Source: Alloscardovia macacae
GTDB lineage: Bacteria; Actinomycetota; Actinomycetes; Actinomycetales; Bifidobacteriaceae
DNA: 64,000 nucleotides
Direction: 5' to 3'
Assembly: GCF_002259705.1 (NCBI RefSeq)
Contig: NZ_MWWT01000005.1
Span: 186,001-250,000, forward strand
Shown: positions 26,910 through 36,761 of the stretch, piece after piece
Numbering within the stretch: the first letter of the stretch is position 1
Layout: each line of letters begins with the position of its first letter
The notes under the pieces: model-generated
What the model saw: the letters and a program-made list of their open reading frames with translations, nothing else
Databases searched by the model: none
Told to the model about the DNA's origin: nothing
Position numbers and translations under genes: made by a program

Positions 26910-26967
26910 GTCCTCCCACGTATGCTTGTAACCAGATACAGAACTGGACATGCAGACGTGGGAGGAC
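26910..26967 (+). promoter_or_regulatory. Hairpin sequestering the pth ribosome-binding site
   Basis: GTCCTCCCACGT (26910-26921) pairs perfectly with ACGTGGGAGGAC (26956-26967); an inner CCAG/CTGG pair shortens the loop. The 3' arm contains GGGAGG, the pth Shine-Dalgarno sequence. It may also serve as a weak terminator for glgP. Confidence 0.7.
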
Positions 26968-26970
26968 ATT

Positions 26971-27570
26971 ATGGCATCAGATTTTTGGCTCATCGTAGGT
27001 CTCGGAAACCCGGGAAAGAAGTATGAGGGCACGCGGCATAACATGGGTTTTATGGCCGCGGACGTGCTCGCCGAGCGCTGGGGTGTGACGCTCAGCGATC
27101 ATAAGGGCCTGGCCATGCTGGGTAAGGGCGTCATGAACCTGTCTGGTCGCTCCTTTAAATTCTTCCTCGCTAAGCCGCTGACCTTCATGAATGATTCGGG
27201 GAATGCCGTCGCATCGATTTGCGCGTATTATTCTATCGATCCGAGCCACGTCATCGTTCTGCATGATGACATGGACCTGGACTTCGGCCGCATGAAGGTG
27301 AAGGCTGGCGGTTCTGCCGGCGGGCATAACGGCATTAAGTCCATCGACCGTTCGCTCGGTACGCCGCAGTATGCGCGCGTGCGGCTCGGCGTGGGGCATG
27401 CGGCGCGTGGTGCGCATGCGCATGAGAATACGGTAAACTGGGTGCTTGGCGGTTTTAGTCCGGCGCAGAAGAAGGAGCTGGACGCGTTCCTCATGGATGG
27501 CGCGGATGCTGCTGAGATGCTGCTGACGGACGGCCTGCAGCGCACGCAGGAGAAGTTTAATGGCCGATAG
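26971..27570 (+). CDS. pth: Peptidyl-tRNA hydrolase
   Basis: Frees tRNA from peptidyl-tRNA dropped by the ribosome. The 199-aa protein has the full signature LIVGLGNPGKKYEGTRHNMGF, with the catalytic His, plus KPLTFMNDSGNAV and HDDMDLDFGRMKVKAGGSAGGHNGIKSI. The start ATG at 26971 lies five bases after GGAGG; an upstream ATG at 26950 is part of the hairpin arm. It overlaps mfd by 11 bp. Confidence 0.96.
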   Translation: MASDFWLIVGLGNPGKKYEGTRHNMGFMAADVLAERWGVTLSDHKGLAMLGKGVMNLSGRSFKFFLAKPLTFMNDSGNAVASICAYYSIDPSHVIVLHDDMDLDFGRMKVKAGGSAGGHNGIKSIDRSLGTPQYARVRLGVGHAARGAHAHENTVNWVLGGFSPAQKKELDAFLMDGADAAEMLLTDGLQRTQEKFNGR

Positions 27571-30500
27571 ATTCAGCTTATACGGCACGCTTTCTGAGCT
27601 CGGCGCCGCGTTCGCGAGTGCGCCGAGCGTCGCGCGCCTGCTTTCTGAGGTCAATTCTTCCTCTTCCATTAGTGCGCTTCCCGGCACGCGAGCAGCGCTC
27701 GAAGCGCAGCTCGCCACTTCTTCTGACGGGGCTCCTGTGGTGGTGGTCGTCTCCTCGGGGCGTCAGGCAGTGCAGACTGCTGAGGAGATTCGCTCGTGGT
27801 ATGCCGGATCTCCTGAAGATGTGGCCGTGCTGGACTCCTGGGAGACCCTGCCCCACGAGCGTCTGAGTCCTCGAGCGGACACGGTGGCGCGCCGTATGGC
27901 AGTCTTTCGCCGTCTGGCTCATCCGGATGTGAGTATTCCTGCTCTCGGTCCTATCCGGGTCCTCGTTATGCCTGTGCGTTCGCTTATCCAGCCTATCGTT
28001 TCTGGAGTGCAGGATATAGAGCCGCTTATCTTTAGGCGTGGGGAAGAACTCGCTATGGAGGATGCCATAGAGCGTCTCATCGAGCATGCGTATACGCGCT
28101 CGGAGCTCGTTATGGACCGTGGTGAATTCGCCGTACGTGGCGGCATCCTGGACGTCTTTCCCCCTACAGCGCCCCATCCTGTGCGCATCGACTTCTTCGG
28201 TGATGAGATAGATGAGATTCATGAGTTTCACGCCTCAGACCAGCGTACCTATGGCGAGGGGCTTGAGAGCATCTGGGCTACGGCGTGCCGTGAGATTCCA
28301 CTCACATCTGAGGTGCGTGAGCGTGCGCGCTCATTAGTAGGGCAGATAGATAACGCTGAGGATATGCTCTCGTCCATAGTCGAAGGCATTCCTGTGGAAG
28401 GCATGGAGTCTCTTATCCCTGCTCTCATCGATGATGTGGTTCCTGTCTCCTCGCTCTTACCAGCAGGCTGCCTGGTCCTCATTCACGATGAGGAGCGAAT
28501 CCGCCGCGCTGCCGAAGACTTGAATAAGACAGCGCAGGAGTTCCTCGCAGCCAGCTGGCATGTGGCAGCTACGGGGGGAGCTTCTCGCGTGCCTATCAGC
28601 TTCGATAAAGCGAGCTTCCTGGACCTCGATGATGTCCTCGGCAGCTTTGAGCACGTGTGGATGCTCACCGAGTTTAGTGGTGAAGAGAACATCCAGGCCA
28701 CTCTTCCAGAAGAATATAGGGGAGATGAAGCACGTACGAGTCAGGGCATTCGCGCTCTGCAGGAGGACGGCCTGCGCGTGGTCATCACCAGTGCGGCTAC
28801 CGGTACCCTCGCACGCCTTCAGCGTATCCTCGCGCAGACAGATGCGGATGGCAGTGCTCTGGAATTCGTGCTGTCCCACGTGGAACAGGGATTCGTGTTA
28901 AGAGAAGGGGGAATTGCCCTTCTGACAGAAAAAGACATAACCGGCCACTCGTCTGTCGCTGCGCAAACGCGTACGCCGTCCAAGCGCCGCAAAGCCATCG
29001 ATCTCGTGGAACTCAAGCCGGGAGACTTCGTGGTCCACGAGCAGCACGGCATAGGACGCTTCGTGGAGCTGCAGCAGCGCATGGTGGGCCTCGGAAACGC
29101 GCAGAGCCAGCGCGAATACGTGGTCCTCGAATACGCGCCGAGCAAGCGGGGAGCGCCAGCGGATAAGCTCTTCGTGCCGGCTGACCAGCTCGACCAGCTC
29201 AGCAAATACATCGGCGCAGAGATGCCGAAACTGAACAAACTCGGCGGCTCGGACTGGGCACAGACGAAGGCGAAAGCGCGAAACAAGGTGAAGGAGATAG
29301 CGCAGGATCTCGTCGCACTTTACTCGGCACGTCAGCGTACCCGAGGTTTCGCGTACAGTCCAGACACGCCATGGCAGCGCGAGCTCGAAGAGGCCTTCCC
29401 ATACCAGGAGACGCCAGACCAGCTCACCACCATCGACGAGGTGAAACGCGACATGGAAAAACCGGTGCCGATGGATCGCCTCATCTGCGGTGACGTGGGC
29501 TTCGGAAAGACGGAGATAGCCATACGCGCGGCCTTTAAAGCAGTGCAGGACTCGAAACAGGTGGCCGTCCTCGTGCCGACCACTCTGCTCGCCCAGCAGC
29601 ACTATGATACCTTCAGCGCACGCTATGACGGTTTCCCGGTGAAAGTGGCGCTCATGAGCCGCTTCCAGAGCGCGAAAGAGATTAAGCAAACCATCGCGGA
29701 CATCGAGTCCGGAGTGGTGGACGTGGTCATCGGCACGCATAAACTGCTGAATCCTGCCATAAAGTTTAAGGACCTCGGCCTCGTTATCATCGACGAAGAG
29801 CAGCGCTTTGGTGTGGAGCATAAGGAGACGCTGAAGGCTCTGCGCACGAATGTGGACGTGCTGTCCCTGTCCGCTACGCCTATCCCACGCACGCTGGAGA
29901 TGAGCATCACGGGACTCCGTGAGATGTCCACTCTGGCCACGCCTCCAGAAGACCGCCTGCCCGTGCTCACCTACGTGGGCGCGTATGAGGATGCCCAGGT
30001 GGTGGCGGCGGTGCGCCGTGAAATCCTGCGTGAAGGACAGGTCTTCTTCGTACATAACCGTGTGCAGGACATCACGCGCACGGCTGAGCATATCCGCGAG
30101 CTCATTCCAGAGGCGCAGGTGGCTGTGGCACACGGGAAAATGAGCGAAAAGCAGCTCGATACAGTTATTCAGGGATTCTGGAACCGCGAGATAGACGTGC
30201 TGGTGTGTACCACCATCGTGGAGACAGGGCTGGATATCTCGAATGCGAATACACTCATCGTGGATAGGGCAGACCGTTTCGGACTCTCGCAGCTGCATCA
30301 GCTGCGCGGGCGCGTGGGGCGTGGGCGCGAGCGTGCGTACGCGTACTTCCTGTACGACCCAGCAAAGGCCATGACGCAGGCGGCGCATGACCGCCTGAGC
30401 ACCATAGCGCAGAATACCCAGCTGGGAGCGGGCTACGATGTGGCCATGAAAGACCTCGAACTGCGTGGAACGGGTAATCTTCTGGGCGGTGAGCAGTCCG

Positions 30501-31069
30501 GTCACATCGAAGGCGTGGGCTTCGACCTGTACGTGCGGATGGTATCCGAGGCAGTGCAGGAGTATAAGGATACTGGGGGCTCGCAGAGCCAGCAGAGTGT
30601 GACGGTGAGTATAGATCTGCCGGTAGAAGCATCCATACCGAGCAGCTATATCGACTCGGATAAACTGCGCCTGGAAGCCTACCGAAAGATAGCCGCCGCG
30701 CGCACGGAAGAGGAGTTCGACGAGATCCGCAGCGAGCTGACGGATAGGTATGGGCAGCCGCCGCACGAGCTGGGAGTACTCTTCGACGTGGCGCGTCTGC
30801 GTGCGCGTGCGCGAGCGTTGGGAGTAACAGACCTCATCGCTCAGGGAAAGAACATCCGTGTGGTGGGGATCGACCCTCAGGACTCTGTCATGATGCGGCT
30901 CAAACGCATCTATAAGACTGTGCAGTACCGTCCGGTTCTTCACACGCTCATTATCCCAGCGCCATTCCAGGGGACGCTCGGGCAGCCAGCTATGGGCACA
31001 GATGAGGTACTGCGCTGGACTCGCGAGCTGCTCGAAGATCTCGAGTGGAAGCAGACGGGGGCGCGGTAG
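27560..31069 (+). CDS. mfd: Transcription-repair coupling factor
   Basis: Removes RNA polymerase stalled at DNA damage and recruits UvrA. The 1169-aa protein shows, in order, a UvrB-like N-terminal module (DSWETLPHERLSP, GEFAVRGGILDVFPP), the RNA-polymerase-interacting CarD-like domain (GDFVVHEQHGIGRFV), and a RecG-like translocase with Walker A CGDVGFGKTE, DEEQ box (VIIDEEQRFG), SATPIPRT and the VHNRV motif, then a TRCF C-terminal domain. Translation starts inside the end of pth. The pth-mfd pairing is widespread in bacteria. Confidence 0.97.
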   Translation: MADRFSLYGTLSELGAAFASAPSVARLLSEVNSSSSISALPGTRAALEAQLATSSDGAPVVVVVSSGRQAVQTAEEIRSWYAGSPEDVAVLDSWETLPHERLSPRADTVARRMAVFRRLAHPDVSIPALGPIRVLVMPVRSLIQPIVSGVQDIEPLIFRRGEELAMEDAIERLIEHAYTRSELVMDRGEFAVRGGILDVFPPTAPHPVRIDFFGDEIDEIHEFHASDQRTYGEGLESIWATACREIPLTSEVRERARSLVGQIDNAEDMLSSIVEGIPVEGMESLIPALIDDVVPVSSLLPAGCLVLIHDEERIRRAAEDLNKTAQEFLAASWHVAATGGASRVPISFDKASFLDLDDVLGSFEHVWMLTEFSGEENIQATLPEEYRGDEARTSQGIRALQEDGLRVVITSAATGTLARLQRILAQTDADGSALEFVLSHVEQGFVLREGGIALLTEKDITGHSSVAAQTRTPSKRRKAIDLVELKPGDFVVHEQHGIGRFVELQQRMVGLGNAQSQREYVVLEYAPSKRGAPADKLFVPADQLDQLSKYIGAEMPKLNKLGGSDWAQTKAKARNKVKEIAQDLVALYSARQRTRGFAYSPDTPWQRELEEAFPYQETPDQLTTIDEVKRDMEKPVPMDRLICGDVGFGKTEIAIRAAFKAVQDSKQVAVLVPTTLLAQQHYDTFSARYDGFPVKVALMSRFQSAKEIKQTIADIESGVVDVVIGTHKLLNPAIKFKDLGLVIIDEEQRFGVEHKETLKALRTNVDVLSLSATPIPRTLEMSITGLREMSTLATPPEDRLPVLTYVGAYEDAQVVAAVRREILREGQVFFVHNRVQDITRTAEHIRELIPEAQVAVAHGKMSEKQLDTVIQGFWNREIDVLVCTTIVETGLDISNANTLIVDRADRFGLSQLHQLRGRVGRGRERAYAYFLYDPAKAMTQAAHDRLSTIAQNTQLGAGYDVAMKDLELRGTGNLLGGEQSGHIEGVGFDLYVRMVSEAVQEYKDTGGSQSQQSVTVSIDLPVEASIPSSYIDSDKLRLEAYRKIAAARTEEEFDEIRSELTDRYGQPPHELGVLFDVARLRARARALGVTDLIAQGKNIRVVGIDPQDSVMMRLKRIYKTVQYRPVLHTLIIPAPFQGTLGQPAMGTDEVLRWTRELLEDLEWKQTGAR

Positions 31070-31130
31070 GTAGTTTGTGTCGTGTCGCGCACGTCATTTC
31101 GTCCATAAAAACTATTATTCTGGTGAGTGA

Positions 31131-32456
<1,326 letters not shown>

Positions 32457-32511
32457 GTACTTGCTTTTCGATGCTCATCTTTGCGCGTGAGCTCCTGAGG
32501 TGAGAACCGGC

Positions 32512-32553
32512 TCGGATTTTCCGCTTCGGATTTTCTGCTTCGGATTTTCACCT
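32512..32553 (+). repeat. Three tandem 14-bp repeats after eno
   Basis: Three adjacent copies of CGGATTTTCYGCTT (the third diverges at its end) lie between the eno stop and its terminator, at 32512-32525, 32526-32539 and 32540-32553. No known function. Confidence 0.75.
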
Positions 32554-32574
32554 CGGACACGCTGGAAAGTTCAG

Positions 32575-32634
32575 ATACCCACTACGCTCAGGGGCGGGAA
32601 TGTAGTTTCCCGTCGAGCGTGGTGGGTATTTTTT
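32575..32634 (+). terminator. Intrinsic terminator of eno
   Basis: A 15-bp stem (32575-32589 with 32615-32629, one G-T pair) is followed by seven T bases. It ends only four bases before the ftsB start, so ftsB depends on read-through or on a promoter inside this region. Confidence 0.9.
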
Positions 32635-32638
32635 AAGT

Positions 32639-33532
32639 ATGGCAGACCGAACTCGTAGACATCCTTCTTCTCCACGCTCTTCTTCTCAGCGGTCCTTTGA
32701 GCGGTCCTCTGAGCGGTTCTCTCAGGCTCCTCGAAGCGCGCACAGCGGACGGAGTGTACCGAAGTCGAGCATGCAGGCACAGGGAATGAGGCGTAACGCC
32801 AGCACGGGCCGTAATGCAAGCAGGGGGCATAACGCTGGTGAAACACATAAAGTGCGAGATGAATTACGCGCTATCCACCGTTCTACAAGTCAGGAGCATG
32901 GCCGGTATAATGGGCATTCTTCCCGTTCTGCTCGCAAGGAGTCGGGAGCTGGATGGCCTAGGATGTCTGGGCATAGTGGCTCGCGCAGTGCCTCGAGGAC
33001 AGGGGCGCAAGCTACTACCCGAGCTACGGCAGGAGCATCGCGGCAGGGAAGTGTTTTCTTCATCGTCGGCGTCATTATCCTGCTGATAGCTCTCCTGAAT
33101 ATTACGCTCGTTTTACGGAGCTACGCGCAAAACGTGGGGCAGCTAAATGCAGTGAAGAATCAGGAAGCTCAGCTTATCCAGCAGAAGGCGGACCTCGAGA
33201 ATGATATCCAGCGCTGGTCGGATGATGCCTATGTGACAGCGCAAGCGCGCCAGCGTCTCGGATTTATTTACCCTGGAGAACGTAGCGTTCTCGTGAAAAA
33301 CGCGCCGAAGGATGCTCAGTCGGATGCTGCACGAAAAACTACAGTAGATACGAAGCCTAAGCTGCCATGGTATACGGAGCTTCTGTATTCCATAGAGAAC
33401 ACGGACCAGGCAGAGAAAATAGGCTCAGAAGATGTTCAGAGTGAACAGGCTGCGCATGCGCAGACCGGACAGGGCATGAGCTCACAGAACGCGAACTCGC
33501 AGAACGCGAACTCGCAGACCTCTCAAAACTAA
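32639..33532 (+). CDS. ftsB: Septum formation initiator family protein (FtsB/DivIC-like)
   Basis: A bitopic cell-division protein that links to FtsL/FtsQ at the septum. Residues 1-~140 are Ser/Arg/Gly-rich and disordered; one membrane segment follows (GSVFFIVGVIILLIALLNITLVLRSY), then a coiled coil (LNAVKNQEAQLIQQKADLENDIQRW) and the DivIC motif DDAYVTAQARQRLGFIYPGE. The tail has repeats of SQNAN. The ATG lies directly behind the eno terminator T-tract with no separate ribosome-binding site, so the start is uncertain; a later Met is possible. The eno-ftsB order supports the call. Confidence 0.85.
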   Translation: MADRTRRHPSSPRSSSQRSFERSSERFSQAPRSAHSGRSVPKSSMQAQGMRRNASTGRNASRGHNAGETHKVRDELRAIHRSTSQEHGRYNGHSSRSARKESGAGWPRMSGHSGSRSASRTGAQATTRATAGASRQGSVFFIVGVIILLIALLNITLVLRSYAQNVGQLNAVKNQEAQLIQQKADLENDIQRWSDDAYVTAQARQRLGFIYPGERSVLVKNAPKDAQSDAARKTTVDTKPKLPWYTELLYSIENTDQAEKIGSEDVQSEQAAHAQTGQGMSSQNANSQNANSQTSQN

Positions 33533-33554
33533 TCACACGTCAAAGGATCCCTCT

Positions 33555-34115
33555 ATGTGGCCACAGCACAGGTATACGACGGCGAGCGCTCTCGTCGATG
33601 AATTTATGGCACACCCAGCTACAGATGAAGACATAGCAGCCGTAGGAGCGCAGCTCGGACGCTTTCCACGTGGTATGGTGGCTGTGGGAGCCAGGTGCGT
33701 GTGCGGACAGCCACTGACCACAGTGACGCGCCCTCTCGTCGAAGGAAAGATTCCTTTTCCTACGACGTTTTATCTCACACATCCTGGCGCGACGAAAGCT
33801 ATCTCTCATGTGGAAGCCGCAGGGCGTCTTACTGAACTGACAGAGCAGCTGAGCGAGGATGAAGAGCTTGCTGCAGGATACCAGCGCGCGCATGAGGCGT
33901 ATCTGGCGGTGCGAAATGAGCTGGCTGAACGTCTCTCAGACTCTCAGGAGCATATCCAGGGCATTACAGCTGGAGGCATGCCTGAGCGCGTGAAATGCCT
34001 GCACGCAGTCCTAGCACAGACTCTGGCTATGGGCCCTGGAGTAAATCCTGTGGGAGACCTTATCCTGGGGGAGATCAGCGATGAGTTCGACCCGAATGTA
34101 TGCCGCTGCCAGTGA
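33555..34115 (+). CDS. DUF501 family protein
   Basis: A 186-aa protein of the actinobacterial DUF501 family: IAAVGAQLGRFPRGMVAVGARCVCGQPLTTVTRP, FPTTFYLTHPGATKAISHVEA and CLHAVLAQTLAMGPGVNPVGDLIL are family hallmarks. Cysteine pairs near residues 48-50 and at the C-terminal CRC could bind metal. The function is unknown; constant linkage with ftsB and ppx suggests a cell-envelope or nucleotide role, but this is context only. The ATG follows AAAGGA. Confidence 0.9.
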   Translation: MWPQHRYTTASALVDEFMAHPATDEDIAAVGAQLGRFPRGMVAVGARCVCGQPLTTVTRPLVEGKIPFPTTFYLTHPGATKAISHVEAAGRLTELTEQLSEDEELAAGYQRAHEAYLAVRNELAERLSDSQEHIQGITAGGMPERVKCLHAVLAQTLAMGPGVNPVGDLILGEISDEFDPNVCRCQ

Positions 34116-34138
34116 TAATACGCCAGAAAGAAGATAGC

Positions 34139-35209
34139 ATGACTACTGTGGCAGGAATAGACTGCGGCACGAATTCGATACGCTTGATGATAGCGCGAAC
34201 TTCTCAAGGAGCCTCAGCAGAAACTTCAGCACAAACCTCTGTACACCGAGAAAACCGAGAAAACCGCGAGACCACCGAGAATCTCGAGATTCTCGTCCCG
34301 CGCATCATGAGGGTCGTGCGCCTCGGCGAGGGAGTGGATGTTCATCATGCTTTCAGCCAGGCAGCGCTCGAACGTGTGTATGCTGCTATCGATGAGTTTG
34401 CTGCCATCATCGCTGAGCATCAGGTGGATGTAGTGCGTTTCGTCGCGACGAGTGCCACCCGCGATGCGTCGAACCGGGCACAGTTCGAAGAGTATGTGCA
34501 TGATAAGCTCGGCGTGTATCCGGATGTCATTTCAGGACAGGAGGAGGCGAGGCTGAGCTTTCTCGGAGCGCTCAGTGCGCTGCAGTCGTCCGCGATGGTC
34601 CAGTCTGAGCAGCCTTCCTACCCGTACCTCGTCGTAGATCTCGGTGGTGGTTCTACAGAACTCGTCCTCGGTGGCTCTACTGCGCACACGGCTACTGAGG
34701 TGCAGTCTGCGTACTCCATGCAGGTGGGCTCAGTGCGCATGAGTGAGCGGTATCACCTCGAGGATGCTCCCTCGGAAGAGTCTATCGAAGCGGCCGCGCA
34801 CGACATCGATATATGCTTGGCAGAGGCGTCCCGCGTGGTAGACCTTAGTCAGGTGCGTACCATCGTCGGCGTTTCCGGCACGGTGACGACCATGTCCGCT
34901 CTGGCGCTTGGACAGAGCGAGTACCGTCAGGATGCTGTGGATGGTGCTGTGCTGGACATCGATGCGGTGGATGCAGTGAATCAGCGCGTCGTGCGCATGG
35001 CGAGGTCTGAGCGCGACACGCTGAGTGTCGTTCATCCGGGCCGGCGTGACGTCATCGGAGCGGGTGCGCTCGTCTGGTCGCGCGTTCTGGCTGCTGTGCG
35101 TGCAGCGGCTGGCGAGCGGGGAACGCGCCTGGATACGTTTATCGCGAGTGAGCACGGTTTGCTCGACGGCATCGTTCGGGATTTGCTGCAGAGGTCAATT
35201 TCTGCATGA
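34139..35209 (+). CDS. ppx: Ppx/GppA-family exopolyphosphatase / pppGpp phosphohydrolase
   Basis: A 356-aa ASKHA-fold phosphatase: AGIDCGTNSIRLMIA is phosphate loop 1, and VVDLGGGSTELVLGG is loop 2. FVATSATRDASNRAQF and SGQEEARLSFLGA are further family segments. It hydrolyses long polyphosphate or converts pppGpp to ppGpp; sequence alone cannot separate the two. An Arg/Glu-rich insert (~25-48, repeats of ENRE) is unusual. The start ATG at 34139 is behind AGAAG; an upstream Met overlaps DUF501. Confidence 0.9.
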   Translation: MTTVAGIDCGTNSIRLMIARTSQGASAETSAQTSVHRENRENRETTENLEILVPRIMRVVRLGEGVDVHHAFSQAALERVYAAIDEFAAIIAEHQVDVVRFVATSATRDASNRAQFEEYVHDKLGVYPDVISGQEEARLSFLGALSALQSSAMVQSEQPSYPYLVVDLGGGSTELVLGGSTAHTATEVQSAYSMQVGSVRMSERYHLEDAPSEESIEAAAHDIDICLAEASRVVDLSQVRTIVGVSGTVTTMSALALGQSEYRQDAVDGAVLDIDAVDAVNQRVVRMARSERDTLSVVHPGRRDVIGAGALVWSRVLAAVRAAAGERGTRLDTFIASEHGLLDGIVRDLLQRSISA

Positions 35210-35265
35210 TGGACGCGCATTCGCGTTTTTCGGCAGAATGTGGCATAATCGTAACGTGTTCACAC

Positions 35266-35349
35266 GCCTCGGTGGCGAAATTGGTAGCCGCAGCGGACTT
35301 AAAATCCGCCGCCCGTCAGGGCTTACGGGTTCGAGTCCCGTCCGAGGTA
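35266..35349 (+). tRNA. tRNA-Leu (anticodon TAA)
   Basis: An 84-nt class II tRNA with a long variable arm. Acceptor GCCTCGG pairs with CCGAGGT (a terminal G-T pair), discriminator A. The anticodon stem GCGGA/TCCGC encloses CTTAAAA, giving TAA, which reads the rare TTA codon. T-arm GGTTCGAGTCC. CCA is not encoded. Confidence 0.97.
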
Positions 35350-35415
35350 CACAGGGGAGAGTACACGCGAGTCGTGTACTTTTCTTATTTTCAGCGCACA
35401 CAGAAGGAGTTTCTT

Positions 35416-35835
35416 ATGAGCGATACTGCTATGCCAGAGGTAAATGCAGAGTTCGGCGCATATCCACAGATTACGTTCCCTACGCCAGAAGCTCCTGCGG
35501 GCTTGTACTGCACCGAGCTCGTAGAAGGCGACGGCCCTATGGTTCGTAAGGGTGACATCGTCACGGTAAACTATCATGGCGTCATCTGGGGTAAGGATAA
35601 GCCATTCGACTCGAGCTTCGACCGCCATCAGCCTATCGACTTCGGCATAGGCATCGGCCAGGTCATTAAGGGCTGGGATAACACCGTTCCAGGACATAAC
35701 GTGGGCTCTCGCCTCGTCGTATCCATCCCACCACAGTACGGTTATGGTTCGCGTGGCGTACCTCAGGCGGGTATAGGCGGAACGGATACTCTCGTCTTCG
35801 TTATAGACATTATTTCCACCACGTCTGCGCGCTAA
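35416..35835 (+). CDS. FKBP-type peptidyl-prolyl isomerase
   Basis: A 139-aa single-domain FKBP: GDIVTVNYHGVIWGKDKPFDSSFDRHQPIDFGIGIGQVIKGWDNTVPG and SIPPQYGYGSRG...DTLVFVIDI carry the active-site residues of the family. It speeds up folding at proline peptide bonds. There is no signal peptide, so it is cytosolic. ATG at 35416 follows GAAGGAG; upstream in-frame sequence is the tRNA-Leu gene. A terminator follows. Confidence 0.95.
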   Translation: MSDTAMPEVNAEFGAYPQITFPTPEAPAGLYCTELVEGDGPMVRKGDIVTVNYHGVIWGKDKPFDSSFDRHQPIDFGIGIGQVIKGWDNTVPGHNVGSRLVVSIPPQYGYGSRGVPQAGIGGTDTLVFVIDIISTTSAR

Positions 35836-35867
35836 GCAGACACGTGCCATACGGGACTGCGAGCTAG

Positions 35868-35914
35868 AACCGCCGAAAGGATGCGGAAAATTCTCCGCGT
35901 GTTTTCGGCGGTTT
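35868..35914 (+). terminator. Terminator between FKBP gene and greA
   Basis: AACCGCCGAAA (35868-35878) pairs with TTTCGGCGGTT (35903-35913) and an inner GCGGA/TCCGC stem extends it. The T-tract is weak (GGTTTCAC). Confidence 0.7.
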
Positions 35915-35969
35915 CACACGAAAAATTGGTAAAATCGTGCATACGATGCTCACGGTTTAAGGAGGAACC

Positions 35970-36452
35970 ATGGCAGAACAAGTAGAAAAAGTAGTAGAAC
36001 TCACGCAAGAAGCGTACGACAAGCTCAAGCAGGAGCTCGCGTGGCGTGAAGGCGAGCTGCGCCAAGACATCACCGAAAAGATAGCTGCAGCACGCGCTGA
36101 GGGAGACCTGAGCGAAAACGGTGGCTACCAGGCGGCGCGCGAGGCACAGGGAAAGAACGAGGGGCGCATTAACGAGCTCATCGTGAAGCTGCGTAACGCG
36201 CACATCATCGAGCCAGTAGCTGAAGGGGAGATAGGAAACGGCACCGTCGTGACCATCTCTCTGGCTGGAAATGAGATGACCTACGTTATCGGTTCGCGCG
36301 AGATGGCTGTCGCATCGCAGTATGACGTCATCAGCCCAGAGTCACCTATCGGGTCGGCCATCTTCGGCCACCACGAGGGGGACACGGTCGAATATACGGC
36401 GCCAAACGGCCGCCAGCTTTCCGTGGAGATTATCTCCGCGAAGCCTATGTAA
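35970..36452 (+). CDS. greA: Transcription elongation factor GreA
   Basis: Rescues backtracked RNA polymerase by stimulating transcript cleavage. The 160-aa protein has the N-terminal coiled coil (LTQEAYDKLKQELAWREGELRQDITEKIAAARAEGDLSENGGYQAAREAQGKNEGRINEL) with the acidic tip DLSENGGY, and a C-terminal FKBP-like domain (GSREMA...SPESPIGSAIFGHHEGDTVEY). Start ATG behind AAGGAGG. It stands alone and ends with a strong terminator. Confidence 0.96.
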   Translation: MAEQVEKVVELTQEAYDKLKQELAWREGELRQDITEKIAAARAEGDLSENGGYQAAREAQGKNEGRINELIVKLRNAHIIEPVAEGEIGNGTVVTISLAGNEMTYVIGSREMAVASQYDVISPESPIGSAIFGHHEGDTVEYTAPNGRQLSVEIISAKPM

Positions 36453-36515
36453 GGTAGGTCAGGGCTGGCGCGAGCGATAAGCTAGCGTAAGCCTAGCTCA
36501 GAGCACGAGTAGGGG

Positions 36516-36554
36516 GTCTGCGGGTACGTACTCAGCGTACTCGCAGACTTTTTT
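36516..36554 (+). terminator. Intrinsic terminator of greA, fused to a repeat arm
   Basis: A 13-bp stem with one G-T pair (36516-36528 with 36536-36548) is followed by six T bases at 36549-36554. The last four of these are the first four bases of the left arm of element F. Confidence 0.92.
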
Positions 36555-36676
36555 GCATTTCGTCCCATCGCATTCCGGGATAAGGCTGAGAGACACCGAA
36601 AGAATACGAGGAAAATGGCGGAAGTTGCCGTGGCGTGGTTACTGCTGGAAGAAAGCGGATGGTCCGAAATGCAAAA
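36551..36676. repeat. Paired inverted-repeat element F (126 bp)
   Basis: Left arm TTTTGCATTTCGTCCCA at 36551-36567; right arm TGGTCCGAAATGCAAAA at 36660-36676, the same variant as the isolated arm in pulA. The length equals elements A and E. Confidence 0.9.
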
Positions 36677-36761
36677 GGCTCGTTTTGCCATCGCCAGGCT
36701 GTATGGCTGCGCCTCACACGCTGCAGGTACAGACGTTTAGACGCTGAACTACACTAAAGCT

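Larger units (their letters stand above)
36453..36761. other. Intergenic gap of 309 bp between greA and pdtaS
   Basis: Holds the greA terminator and element F; the last 85 bp must hold the pdtaS promoter, but I cannot point to its boxes. No gene is seen. Confidence 0.6.

Noticed and set aside
31087-31110. A partial arm-like sequence (GTCATTTCGTCCA) upstream of eno
   Set aside because: It lacks the TTTTGC part and has no partner arm; treated as chance similarity within the eno promoter region.
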